Assembly (NCBI GenBank): GCA_949288185.1 | Contig: CASEIZ010000050.1 | Location: 1 to 35,019, forward strand | From: an uncultured Eubacteriales bacterium | GTDB lineage: Bacteria; Bacillota; Clostridia; TANB77; CAG-508 | DNA length: 35,019 bases | Direction of reading: 5' to 3' | In this document: in pieces, positions 24,005 to 31,567 of the stretch | How positions within the stretch are numbered: position 1 is the first letter of the stretch | Layout: each line of letters starts with the position of its first letter | Position numbers and translations under genes: made by a program | The notes under the pieces: model-generated | What the model was told of the DNA's origin: nothing | Databases searched by the model: none | What the model saw: the letters and a program-made list of their open reading frames with translations, nothing else

Positions 24005-24907
24005 ATGGAAAGGGCAATGACAGTAGAAGAAAGAATTAGACGAGCAGAGGAAATTTATGAACGCCGAAAAAGAAATGAAGGACTAACTGTTGTTCAAGAG
24101 AAAGAAAGTGAAAAATCAAAAAATGAGAAAAAAGATATAAAATTACTAAAAAAAATGGTTATTCAACTCATGATATGTATATGTATTTATCTAGTTATTT
24201 ATACAATACAAAATAAGCAATATATTTTTTCGGAAGATTTTATTAACAAGGTAAATGAAATTATTTCTTATGATATTGATTTTAAAAAATTATATGAAGA
24301 TAGTAAAAACATTATAATGGGAATTTTCAATAAAGAAAATGAAAATCAGAATGAAAGTCAAAATGAAACTCAGGAAAACAATGAGGTAAATGTAACAGAA
24401 AATACAGAAATAAATAATGGTATTGGAGGTGCAGTAGAGGAAAATATAGAAGAAACTCTACAAGTCGAAGAAAATCAAAATTTATCTCAAGAAGAGCAAG
24501 ATATCCTTAATGTAAAAAATACAACAAGTTTTATAAAACCAGTAGAAGGAACGATTAGCTCTGTATATGGATATAGAGAAACTGCAACAGGAACAGTACC
24601 GAAAGATCACACAGGAACAGACATAGCGGCAATAACAGGAACCAAAATAAAATCAGCAACTGATGGTCAGGTAGTTTTGGCTTCAGATGAGGGGGATTAT
24701 GGAAAACATATCAAAATACAAATAGGAGAAGTAAGTATTATTTATGCACATTGTAATAGCTTGTATGTAAAAGAAGGTGATATGGTTACACAAGGACAAG
24801 AAATAGCAGAAGTAGGATCGACTGGGAATTCAACAGGTCCACATTTACATTTTGAGATTCGAATATCAGAAAGGACAGTAGATCCACAAAAGATATTAGA
24901 ATTATAA
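24005..24907 (+). CDS. spoIVFA: SpoIVFA-like membrane protein with LytM/M23 domain
   Basis: 300 residues. A charged cytosolic N-terminus (1-50), one membrane helix (about 51-68), a Gln/Asn/Glu-rich spacer (about 108-165) and a C-terminal M23 domain (about 175-300). The M23 zinc ligands are present: His202 and Asp206 in DHTGTD, and His282 in the HLHF motif, with His249 in IYAH. In Bacillus, SpoIVFA anchors and restrains the SpoIVFB protease in the outer forespore membrane. The assignment relies on the SpoIVFB-like protease gene 10 bases downstream and on the nearby min and rod genes. SpoIIQ is an alternative. The intact zinc ligands leave open real hydrolase activity. Confidence 0.8.
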   Translation: MERAMTVEERIRRAEEIYERRKRNEGLTVVQEKESEKSKNEKKDIKLLKKMVIQLMICICIYLVIYTIQNKQYIFSEDFINKVNEIISYDIDFKKLYEDSKNIIMGIFNKENENQNESQNETQENNEVNVTENTEINNGIGGAVEENIEETLQVEENQNLSQEEQDILNVKNTTSFIKPVEGTISSVYGYRETATGTVPKDHTGTDIAAITGTKIKSATDGQVVLASDEGDYGKHIKIQIGEVSIIYAHCNSLYVKEGDMVTQGQEIAEVGSTGNSTGPHLHFEIRISERTVDPQKILEL

Positions 24908-24917
24908 AGGAGAAAAA

Positions 24918-25625
24918 ATGAAGTTTAGAATTGATTTAAAAATATTTATGCTTATTATATTGTTCTTAATAACCAATCAAATAAAAATATATGCTATGAT
25001 AATGATATTTGCAATCATACATGAATTTGGACATTTATTAGCAGGAATTTTATTAGGAATGAAACCAGAAAAAATAGAGATAAAACCATTTGGTGTCTCA
25101 ATAAAGTTTGATATAAAAAGAGAGGACTACAATATAAAAATAGGAAAAGGAAATCTATTAGAACTGAAAAAAATATTTGTAGCATTAGCTGGTCCTTTAA
25201 CAAATGCATTAATCATTATGATTCTAAGGATGTATGACAGTCTGAAAATTAATGAATATGATATCATGATAATGATATTTTCGAATATGACGTTAATTTT
25301 ATTTAACATATTACCAATATATCCATTGGATGGTGGAAGAATATTAAAAAGTATTATCTACATGATGAAAGGAAAACGTGTGGCCGAAAAATACATATAT
25401 ATTATATCTTACATAACTTTAATTATTATAACAATGATCAGTAGTATAGCAATTCTGTATTTAAAAAATATAGCTATATTTTTAGTCATCATTTTCTTAT
25501 GGGGATTGCAAATGAGAGAATATAAAATATACGAAAATAGAAAGTTATTGTATAAAATAATACAACAAGAAATGAATCAATATGATAAAAAAGATATTCC
25601 TATTGAAAATAAGATAACGAATTAA
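24918..25625 (+). CDS. spoIVFB: SpoIVFB-like intramembrane metalloprotease (M50)
   Basis: 235 residues, multi-spanning. The zinc motif HEFGH (35-39) lies in a membrane helix, and the second motif NILPIYPLDGGR (130-141) supplies the conserved Asp138. These define site-2-protease family M50. In sporulation SpoIVFB cleaves pro-sigma-K in the mother cell. The gap to spoIVFA is 10 bases with AAAGGAG in it, so the pair is co-expressed. Unlike the longer M50B proteases, it lacks a CBS domain as far as visible. Confidence 0.88.
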   Translation: MKFRIDLKIFMLIILFLITNQIKIYAMIMIFAIIHEFGHLLAGILLGMKPEKIEIKPFGVSIKFDIKREDYNIKIGKGNLLELKKIFVALAGPLTNALIIMILRMYDSLKINEYDIMIMIFSNMTLILFNILPIYPLDGGRILKSIIYMMKGKRVAEKYIYIISYITLIIITMISSIAILYLKNIAIFLVIIFLWGLQMREYKIYENRKLLYKIIQQEMNQYDKKDIPIENKITN

Positions 25626-25662
25626 TAGTAAACTATACGAAAGAAGGTTGGAGGTAAGTCAA

Positions 25663-26199
25663 ATGATAAAAATAGATAACGGAATTACACTAATTTCATT
25701 ATCAATAGCGGTTATTATTGTATTAATCATAACAGGAATGATTCTTTATTCGGCAACAGATAGTATATATATAGAAAATTTGACAAATATGCAAAATGAT
25801 ATAGCAAATTTAAGAGATAAAGTATCGCTATATTATTCAGAATATGGTGATATACCAGTCAAAACGGAATATGAAGATGTTAGTAATTTAGAAAATGCAA
25901 AAGTAATAGGCGCAAATGATACGGGAAAATTTTATATCATAGAGTTGGAAAAATTAGAAGGATTAACTTTAAATTATGGCAAGGATTATGAAAAATATAA
26001 AGCAAATAATTATAAGTATTCATCAGATTTGACAGATATCTATGTCATTAATGAAGAAAGTCACAATATTTTTTATGCAAAAGGTATTAGAGTGAAAGAA
26101 AATAATACTATACAAATGTATTATACAGATTCAAAACCAGATGTAGAAGAGGTGAAATTAATTGGAGGAAAAGCAGAAAAATTGCTTTTTCTATTTTAA
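25663..26199 (+). CDS. Type IV pilin-like / pseudopilin-like protein
   Basis: 178 residues. ATG 25663 is chosen because GGAGGT lies just upstream; an in-frame TTG at 25648 overlaps that site. The N-terminus NGITLISLSIAVIIVLIITG resembles a class III signal: a Gly followed by a hydrophobic helix that would be cut by a prepilin peptidase. The usual Glu5 of pilins is replaced by Ser. The rest is a soluble domain (YYSEYGDIP resembles minor pilins). No other pilus genes are in the window. It may be co-transcribed with spoIVFB. The last codons overlap a weak hairpin (26169-26189). Confidence 0.6.
   Translation: MIKIDNGITLISLSIAVIIVLIITGMILYSATDSIYIENLTNMQNDIANLRDKVSLYYSEYGDIPVKTEYEDVSNLENAKVIGANDTGKFYIIELEKLEGLTLNYGKDYEKYKANNYKYSSDLTDIYVINEESHNIFYAKGIRVKENNTIQMYYTDSKPDVEEVKLIGGKAEKLLFLF
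26169..26196 (+). terminator. Weak hairpin with T run at the end of the pilin-like gene
   Basis: AAAAGCA (26169-26175) pairs with TGCTTTT (26183-26189), followed by T-rich sequence. The stem lies inside the coding end and is low in GC. Confidence 0.35.
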
Positions 26200-26321
26200 T
26201 ACATGCCTAATTTTAAAAAATTCAGGAAAGATTGATTTCCGTAGTAAATGCAAATTATAAAATCATGTAATATAATTGTAATATTTTAGCAATCTTTTTG
26301 TAATTTTAGCAACAAATATCA

Positions 26322-26350
26322 TTGACAATTAATGGATTTCGTTATATGAT
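26322..26350 (+). promoter_or_regulatory. Sigma-A promoter of the minD-minE-rodA group
   Basis: TTGACA (26322-26327), a 17-base spacer and TATGAT (26345-26350). Confidence 0.8.
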
Positions 26351-26396
26351 ATACACATCAAAAAATATGTGTTTTTAAATCCTAAGGAGGAGAATT

Positions 26397-27191
26397 ATGG
26401 GAGAAGTAATTGTTATCACATCAGGAAAAGGTGGAGTAGGAAAAACAACAACAACAGCAAATCTAGGTTCTAGTTTAGCATTAGAAGGAAAAAAAGTAGT
26501 ACTAATTGACACAGATATAGGATTGCGTAATTTAGATGTTGTTATGGGGTTAGAAAATAGAATTGTATATGACATTGTTGATGTTGTGGAAGAAAAATGT
26601 AAATTAAGACAAGCATTAATAAAAGATAAACGTTTTAAAGAATTATACCTATTACCGGCAGCACAAACAAGAGATAAAAGCGCAGTAAATGAAGAACAAA
26701 TGAGAAATTTAGTAGGCAAATTAAAAGAAGAATTTGACTATATATTAATAGATTGTCCAGCAGGAATAGAGCAAGGATTTAAAAATGCCATTGCTGGAGC
26801 AGATAGAGCAATCGTTGTTACAACAGCAGAAATATCTGCAATAAGAGATGCAGATAGAATTATAGGACTTTTAGAATCATCTGATATAAAAAATCCAGAA
26901 TTGGTGATTAATAGAATAAGACCAAACATGGTAAGAAAAGGTGAAATGATGGATGTTGATGATATTGTTGATTTATTATCCATCGATTTAATTGGTGTTG
27001 TGCCAGATGATGAATATATTATTACACAAACAAATAAAGGAGAGCCTGTTATTCAAAATAGAAGAGCACCATCAGGAAAGGCATATATTGAAATTGCGAA
27101 AAGAGTATTAGGAGAAAAAATAGAAGTAACAATTCCAGGAAGAGAAAAAGGATTTTTTGCAAAATTAAAAAGATTATTTAAGAAATCATAA
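26397..27191 (+). CDS. minD: Septum site-determining ATPase MinD
   Basis: 264 residues. The deviant Walker A GKGGVGKTTTTANLG (about 10-24), DTDIGLRNLDVVMGLENRIVYD and ILIDCPAGIEQGFKNA match MinD closely. The C-terminus GFFAKLKRLFKKS is the amphipathic membrane-targeting helix. MinD binds the membrane in its ATP form and carries the division inhibitor MinC. AAGGAGG precedes ATG. minC is not adjacent here; minE follows after 28 bases. Confidence 0.97.
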   Translation: MGEVIVITSGKGGVGKTTTTANLGSSLALEGKKVVLIDTDIGLRNLDVVMGLENRIVYDIVDVVEEKCKLRQALIKDKRFKELYLLPAAQTRDKSAVNEEQMRNLVGKLKEEFDYILIDCPAGIEQGFKNAIAGADRAIVVTTAEISAIRDADRIIGLLESSDIKNPELVINRIRPNMVRKGEMMDVDDIVDLLSIDLIGVVPDDEYIITQTNKGEPVIQNRRAPSGKAYIEIAKRVLGEKIEVTIPGREKGFFAKLKRLFKKS

Positions 27192-27219
27192 TAAAACAAA
27201 GTCGGAGGGAAATTTAAGC

Positions 27220-27810
27220 ATGTTTGAAAACATAATGAAATTCTTTAATAAATTAAGAAAAAAAGAAGAAAAAACAGCACCAAATTCAAAAGAAGCTGCT
27301 AAAGAAAGATTACATTTAGTTCTTATGCAAGATAGAGCAAATGTTTCAGCAGATTTCTTAGAATTGATGAAACAAGAAATTATAGAAGTTATCAAAAAAT
27401 ATATAGATATAGATGAAGGGGCAATAGATGTAAGATTAACCAATAAAGAAAATGAAGATGGTACGAATGGAGCTCCAGCTTTATATGCGAATATTCCTAT
27501 ATTAAATATAAAAAATGAAGCAAGAAAAATAGAGAAAAAACAAGAAGAGGAAAAAGAAAACAAACAAGAAGAAAACAACAATCAAAAGAAAGAAGATGAA
27601 AAAGAAGAGAAACAAAACAAGCAAGAAGAAGTAAAAAACGATCAACAGGATAATAAAACAGAAGAAAAAAGCTCAGATTCTAAAGTTAACAAAGAAAAAT
27701 TAGAAGATGAAGAAAAAAATGAAGATAAAGAGACAGATAAAAAAGAAGAAAATATAGAAACAGAAAATAAAGAAGATATTGCAGGAGAAAAAGAAACAAA
27801 AGAAGATTAA
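27220..27810 (+). CDS. minE: MinE with long Lys/Glu-rich C-terminal tail
   Basis: 196 residues. The first ~90 are a normal MinE (AAKERLHLVLMQDRANVSADFLELMKQEI, then ALYANIPILNIK), the factor that drives MinD off the membrane and confines the division site to midcell. From about residue 105 to the end, the protein is almost only Lys, Glu, Asn, Gln and Asp, without hydrophobic residues, so it is probably disordered. Standard MinE is about 85-90 residues, so the tail doubles its length. The frame is open to the stop and base use is not abnormal, so it is not an obvious frameshift artefact. Confidence 0.9.
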   Translation: MFENIMKFFNKLRKKEEKTAPNSKEAAKERLHLVLMQDRANVSADFLELMKQEIIEVIKKYIDIDEGAIDVRLTNKENEDGTNGAPALYANIPILNIKNEARKIEKKQEEEKENKQEENNNQKKEDEKEEKQNKQEEVKNDQQDNKTEEKSSDSKVNKEKLEDEEKNEDKETDKKEENIETENKEDIAGEKETKED

Positions 27811-27815
27811 CCTTG

Positions 27816-27870
27816 TTGTATACGGGAAAAGTTATATAGGTTCAAGATGAAGATTAATTTTCCCATACAA
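27816..27870 (+). other. Hairpin between minE and rodA
   Basis: TTGTATACGGGAAAA (27816-27830) pairs with TTTTCCCATACAA (27858-27870), with a two-base bulge, over a 27-base loop. No T run follows, so it is not a classical terminator. Confidence 0.4.
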
Positions 27871-27895
27871 TAAAAAATAGAAAAAGAGTGATTTC

Positions 27896-29002
27896 ATGAG
27901 AAAAAGAGAATTAAAAAATATGGAGTGGGGAATCTTAATTACTGCAATTATTCTGTGTATTATAGGAATAGTTGCATTATTTTCTGCCACACAAGAAACT
28001 GAATATGAAGAATTTACAAAACAGATAATATGGTTTGTAGTTAGCTTGATAGCGATGGTGATTGTTATGTTTATAGATTATAACTTGCTATTGAAAGCAT
28101 CACCAGTATTATATGGCATATTTATTCTATTATTGGTAGGGGTATTATTTACATCTCCGATTAATGGAGCGACAAGTTGGTATAATATATTTGGGTTTTC
28201 ATTTCAACCAGCGGAATTTGATAAAGTATTTGTCATATTATTTTTAGCATATACCATCATAAAAATTCAACGAAAAGGGCAAGATGAAATTAATAGAATA
28301 ACGAAATTACCAATTGCATTAGCAGTTGTAGGACTACCAGTTTTGTTAATTGTTATGCAACCTGACTATGGAACAGCACTAGCATATATTGTCGCAATGG
28401 CATTAATGTTATTCTCAGCAGGTTTGGATAAAAAATATATTATAGGAACGATTTTATTAATTATCATTGCAGTTCCACTATTATATAATTTTGTATTACC
28501 AGAACATGCTAAATCAAGAATTGATGTGTTTTTAAATCCAGAATCAGACCCTAGAGGAGCAGGATATAACATTATTCAATCTAAAATTGCCATAGGTTCA
28601 GGTGGATTAACAGGAATGGGAATCTTAAAAGGAAATCAAACACAATTAGGATTCTTATATCCGAAAACAACAGACTTTATTTATTCTGTTATTGGAGAAG
28701 AAATGGGCTTTATTGTAGCAGGTGGTATCATTTTATTATATGTATATTTGATAACCAAATGTATTTATATTGCAAAAACAGCAAAAGATAAAGCAGGTTC
28801 TATAATTGCCATTGGAATTACCGGCATATTTTTATTCCATGTGTTAGAAAATATAGGAATGGTTATGGGATTATTACCAATAACAGGTGTACCACTACCT
28901 TTTGTTAGTTATGGAGGAAGTTCTTTGATTACAAACTTCATATGTATAGGATTATTATTAAATATTAGTGGTAAAAGACAAAAAACAATATTTGTGCAAT
29001 AA
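27896..29002 (+). CDS. rodA: SEDS-family protein RodA (FtsW/RodA/SpoVE)
   Basis: 368 residues with about ten membrane helices. SEDS motifs: FSFQPAEFDKVFVILFLAY, QPDYGTALAYIVAM with the catalytic-type Asp region, and the C-terminal GVPLPFVSYGGSSLITNFICIGLLLNI. SEDS proteins polymerise lipid II into glycan strands with a partner transpeptidase. RodA serves the cell cylinder, FtsW the septum, SpoVE the spore. Placement after minD-minE in a mre-min-rod-like region favours RodA. Copy C of the large palindrome begins 8 bases after the stop. Confidence 0.85.
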   Translation: MRKRELKNMEWGILITAIILCIIGIVALFSATQETEYEEFTKQIIWFVVSLIAMVIVMFIDYNLLLKASPVLYGIFILLLVGVLFTSPINGATSWYNIFGFSFQPAEFDKVFVILFLAYTIIKIQRKGQDEINRITKLPIALAVVGLPVLLIVMQPDYGTALAYIVAMALMLFSAGLDKKYIIGTILLIIIAVPLLYNFVLPEHAKSRIDVFLNPESDPRGAGYNIIQSKIAIGSGGLTGMGILKGNQTQLGFLYPKTTDFIYSVIGEEMGFIVAGGIILLYVYLITKCIYIAKTAKDKAGSIIAIGITGIFLFHVLENIGMVMGLLPITGVPLPFVSYGGSSLITNFICIGLLLNISGKRQKTIFVQ

Positions 29003-29009
29003 ATGTAAT

Positions 29010-29217
29010 TACAATTCAGTGTAGAATGCTTGCATATTTATTTTTATACATTCCTCGGCTCAATACGAATGCCAAGAAATTCTAAAACAATTTTATGGCA
29101 CCCTTTCACGTCAAGCGCGAACATTTTCCATAAAATTATTTAAGAATTTCTAAGCATTCTCCAATCACATTCGTCATTTATAAAAATAAATATGCAAGCA
29201 TTCTACACTGAATTGTA
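29010..29217 (+). repeat. Large double-palindrome element, copy C
   Basis: The outer arms 29010-29048 and 29179-29217 are perfectly complementary over 39 bp. The inner arms 29075-29098 and 29128-29151 pair over 24 bp with two mismatches, one being the A-A mismatch in TCTAA (29081-29085) opposite TAAGA (29141-29145). The internal loop carries TTCCTCGGCT (29051-29060) and CACATTCGTCA (29166-29176), shared with copy A on its reverse strand. The terminal loop is 29099-29127. It fills most of the rodA-dusB gap. Confidence 0.9.
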
Positions 29218-29279
29218 TTAAGCATATAGTTATCTCTTGTTAGATAGATGAAAATATATATGTTTTATAAGGAGAAATG

Positions 29280-30254
29280 ATGAGTTATATAAAAAAATTA
29301 AGGATAGGAAATGTAGAATTAGAAAATAATTTCATATTAGCACCTATGGCAGGTGTTACTAACAGACCATTTAGAATGATATGTAAAGAATATGGTGTGG
29401 GAATGGTTTGTACTGAAATGGCAAGTGCAAGAGCTATGTTTCACAATGATTTAAAAACAAAGAGATTGTTAAATACAGATGGAGAGAAAAGACCAATTAG
29501 TATGCAAATCTTTGGGAGTGATGAAGAGTCAATGGCATATGCTGCAGAATATGTAAGTAAGATTGCCGATATTGTGGATGTCAATATGGGATGTCCTGCT
29601 CCAAAAGTTGTTAAAAATGGTGATGGTAGTAAATTATTATTAGATTTAGAAAAGGCAGAAAGTATTTTAAAAACAGTGATGGAACATTCAAAAGTACCTG
29701 TTACCTTAAAAATTAGAAAAGGATGGGATAAGGAAAATATTGTAGCTGTAGAGATAGCAAAAATTGCAGAATCAGTTGGAATATCAGCAATAACGATACA
29801 TGGAAGAACAAGAAGTGAATTTTATACAGGAAAAGCTGATTTAGACATTATAAAACAGGTAAAAGAAAGTGTTCATATTCCGGTGATTGGAAATGGAGAT
29901 GTGGTAGATGGAGAGTCAGCAAAAAGAATGTTTGAATATACTGGTGTCGATGGTATTATGATAGGAAGAGGAACCTTTGGAAGACCATGGGTATTTAAAG
30001 AGATTATGGAATATTTAGAAACCGGTAAAAAAATGGAGGAACCAACCAATCAAGAAAAATTACAGATTATAGAAAAACATATAGATTTAGCGGTAGAAGA
30101 AAAAGGAGAGATAGCTGTTAAGGAACTTAGAAAACATATTGCGTGGTATACGAAAAATCTTAAAAATTCAAGTGAATTTAGAAATTCTATTAATAAAATA
30201 GAAACAAAAGAGGAGTTAATCAATAAAATAGAAGAATATTTTAAAAGTCTCTAG
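29280..30254 (+). CDS. dusB: tRNA-dihydrouridine synthase (DusB-like)
   Basis: 324 residues, normal for bacterial Dus. Motifs: ILAPMAGVTNRPFRMICKEYG at the N-terminus, VDVNMGCPAPKVVKNGDGS with the catalytic Cys, VTLKIRKGW, ITIHGRTR, and VIGNGDVVDGESAKRM with GVDGIMIGRG for FMN binding. The enzyme reduces uridines in the tRNA D-loop using FMN and NADPH. ATG 29280 is preferred to the overlapping ATG 29277 because of Shine-Dalgarno spacing (AAGGAG 29269-29274). Large palindromes lie on both sides (copies C and D). Confidence 0.94.
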   Translation: MSYIKKLRIGNVELENNFILAPMAGVTNRPFRMICKEYGVGMVCTEMASARAMFHNDLKTKRLLNTDGEKRPISMQIFGSDEESMAYAAEYVSKIADIVDVNMGCPAPKVVKNGDGSKLLLDLEKAESILKTVMEHSKVPVTLKIRKGWDKENIVAVEIAKIAESVGISAITIHGRTRSEFYTGKADLDIIKQVKESVHIPVIGNGDVVDGESAKRMFEYTGVDGIMIGRGTFGRPWVFKEIMEYLETGKKMEEPTNQEKLQIIEKHIDLAVEEKGEIAVKELRKHIAWYTKNLKNSSEFRNSINKIETKEELINKIEEYFKSL

Positions 30255-30279
30255 AATAAGATGTAGCAAAGATACAGTG

Positions 30280-30458
30280 CAGTGTCTAATTCCACAGAGG
30301 TATATATATTATATTTTTCGCTATCCTAACACTTTACATACTCTAACCAAATCAGCTCCCACGGGACTGTTGCTGATTTAATAAGAGTATGTAGCGTGTC
30401 GGTCCCCACGAAACCCGTTTAAAATATAATATATATACCTCTGAGAAATTAGACACTG
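30280..30458 (+). repeat. Large double-palindrome element, copy D
   Basis: The outer arms 30280-30317 and 30421-30458 pair over 38 positions with a small central mismatch. The inner arms 30335-30356 and 30372-30393 pair over 22 bp except for the family mismatch region: TCTAA (30342-30346) opposite TAAGA (30382-30386). The terminal loop contains CCCACGGG. The internal-loop motifs of copies A-C are not clearly kept; CCACGAAA (about 30406-30413) may be the counterpart of CACATTCG. Confidence 0.8.
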
Positions 30459-30493
30459 AACAGAAACTTACTTGTTTTATTAGGAGGCTTTTT

Positions 30494-31105
30494 TTGAATA
30501 AAATTAAAATATTAAAAAAACAAATCATCATAATTAGTATAATCGTTATTTTTTTCACTACATTTTTTTATATAACAAAGAGTAAAAAAATAAAAATTGG
30601 AAATAATAGTAGTAGTCAAGAAATAATTGAAAATATTTTAAATATTAGTTCATATGAAAGTATTATAGAAGTAGAAGTTAATAGTAATAAAAATGTTAAT
30701 AAATATGTTATACAACAAAACTACATAGAACCCAATATGTCAGAGCAAGAAATATTAGAACCAGATAATATAAAAGGTATAAAAATTATAAAAGCAAAAA
30801 ATGAATTAAAGGTAGAAAATACAAATTTAAATATGACAAAAATATATAACAATTATCCATATATAACCAATAATTGTATGGATTTAAATACATTTATAGA
30901 AATATATAAACAAGATGGAAAGCAAGAATATGAGGAAAAAGATAATGAAATTATATTAGAAACGGAAAATGAAGAAAATCCATATACCCAATATAGAACA
31001 TTATATATCAGCAAAGAAACAGGAAAACCTACTAAAATGGAAATAAAAGACAATAGCAAAAAAACATTAATTTACATATTATATAAGGAAGTAAAGTTTC
31101 AATAA
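30494..31105 (+). CDS. Hypothetical membrane-anchored extracytoplasmic protein (TTG start)
   Basis: 203 residues. The TTG at 30494 is supported by TAGGAGG at 30481-30487. A basic start ([10 protein letters not shown]) and one hydrophobic helix (about 11-28) give a signal anchor; no lipobox Cys is seen. The remaining ~170 residues are Asn/Glu/Lys-rich and probably beta-rich, ending in [20 protein letters not shown], a pattern faintly like LolA-fold GerS-type sporulation or germination proteins. That resemblance is weak and I do not assign a function. It lies between copy D and the toxin gene. Confidence 0.55.
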   Translation: MNKIKILKKQIIIISIIVIFFTTFFYITKSKKIKIGNNSSSQEIIENILNISSYESIIEVEVNSNKNVNKYVIQQNYIEPNMSEQEILEPDNIKGIKIIKAKNELKVENTNLNMTKIYNNYPYITNNCMDLNTFIEIYKQDGKQEYEEKDNEIILETENEENPYTQYRTLYISKETGKPTKMEIKDNSKKTLIYILYKEVKFQ

Positions 31106-31116
31106 AAACTTTACTT
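31089..31116 (+). other. 11-bp hairpin at the stop codon of the preceding gene
   Basis: AAGTAAAGTTT (31089-31099) pairs perfectly with AAACTTTACTT (31106-31116), enclosing the stop codon. No T run follows, so termination is doubtful. Confidence 0.4.
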
Positions 31117-31175
31117 GGCTAATATTTAAAATAAAACACATACTTGATAATATAACAATATCGGGAGTGAAAAAA

Positions 31176-31526
31176 ATGGTAATAAAAAGAGGAGATATGT
31201 TTTATGCAGATTTAAGCCCAGTAGTAGGTTCTGAACAGGGAGGAATTAGACCTGTACTAATTATACAAAATGATTTGGGAAACAAATATAGTCCTACAGT
31301 TATTGCAGCGGCTATTACTTCACAAACAGGGAAAAATAAATTACCAACACATATAGAAATTGATTCAGAAAGTTGTGGATTAAAAAATAATTCAGTGGTT
31401 TTAACAGAGCAAATACGAACAATTGATAAAAGCCGTTTAAAGGAAAAGATAGGTCATATAGATGATGAAAAAATCATTAATCAAGTAAATAATGCATTAG
31501 GTGTAAGTTTTGGGCTAGAAGAATAA
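31176..31526 (+). CDS. mazF: EndoA/MazF-type mRNA interferase toxin
   Basis: 116 residues from ATG 31176, matching the start of Bacillus EndoA ([20 protein letters not shown]), with [31 protein letters not shown] and [19 protein letters not shown]. The family cuts mRNA at short specific sites. The GTG at 31167 lies inside the GGGAG ribosome site and is rejected as start. The usual antitoxin gene (EndoAI/MazE) directly upstream is missing: the preceding gene is an anchored protein of 203 residues and the gap is too short for an antitoxin. A strong terminator follows. Confidence 0.93.
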   Translation: MVIKRGDMFYADLSPVVGSEQGGIRPVLIIQNDLGNKYSPTVIAAAITSQTGKNKLPTHIEIDSESCGLKNNSVVLTEQIRTIDKSRLKEKIGHIDDEKIINQVNNALGVSFGLEE

Positions 31527-31558
31527 AGAGGATTTAAGTTTATTTAAATCCTCTTTTC
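31527..31558. terminator. Bidirectional terminator between mazF and the HD-GYP gene
   Basis: AGAGGATTTAA (31527-31537) pairs perfectly with TTAAATCCTCT (31544-31554), with T-rich sequence on the plus side and T-rich sequence on the reverse strand as well. Confidence 0.85.
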
Positions 31559-31567
31559 TATATCTTT

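Noticed and set aside
29010..29217. Integron attC site for the large palindromes
   Set aside because: attC sites are shorter, have GTTRRRY/RYYYAAC boxes, and follow cassette genes; these lie between core genes and no integrase is present.
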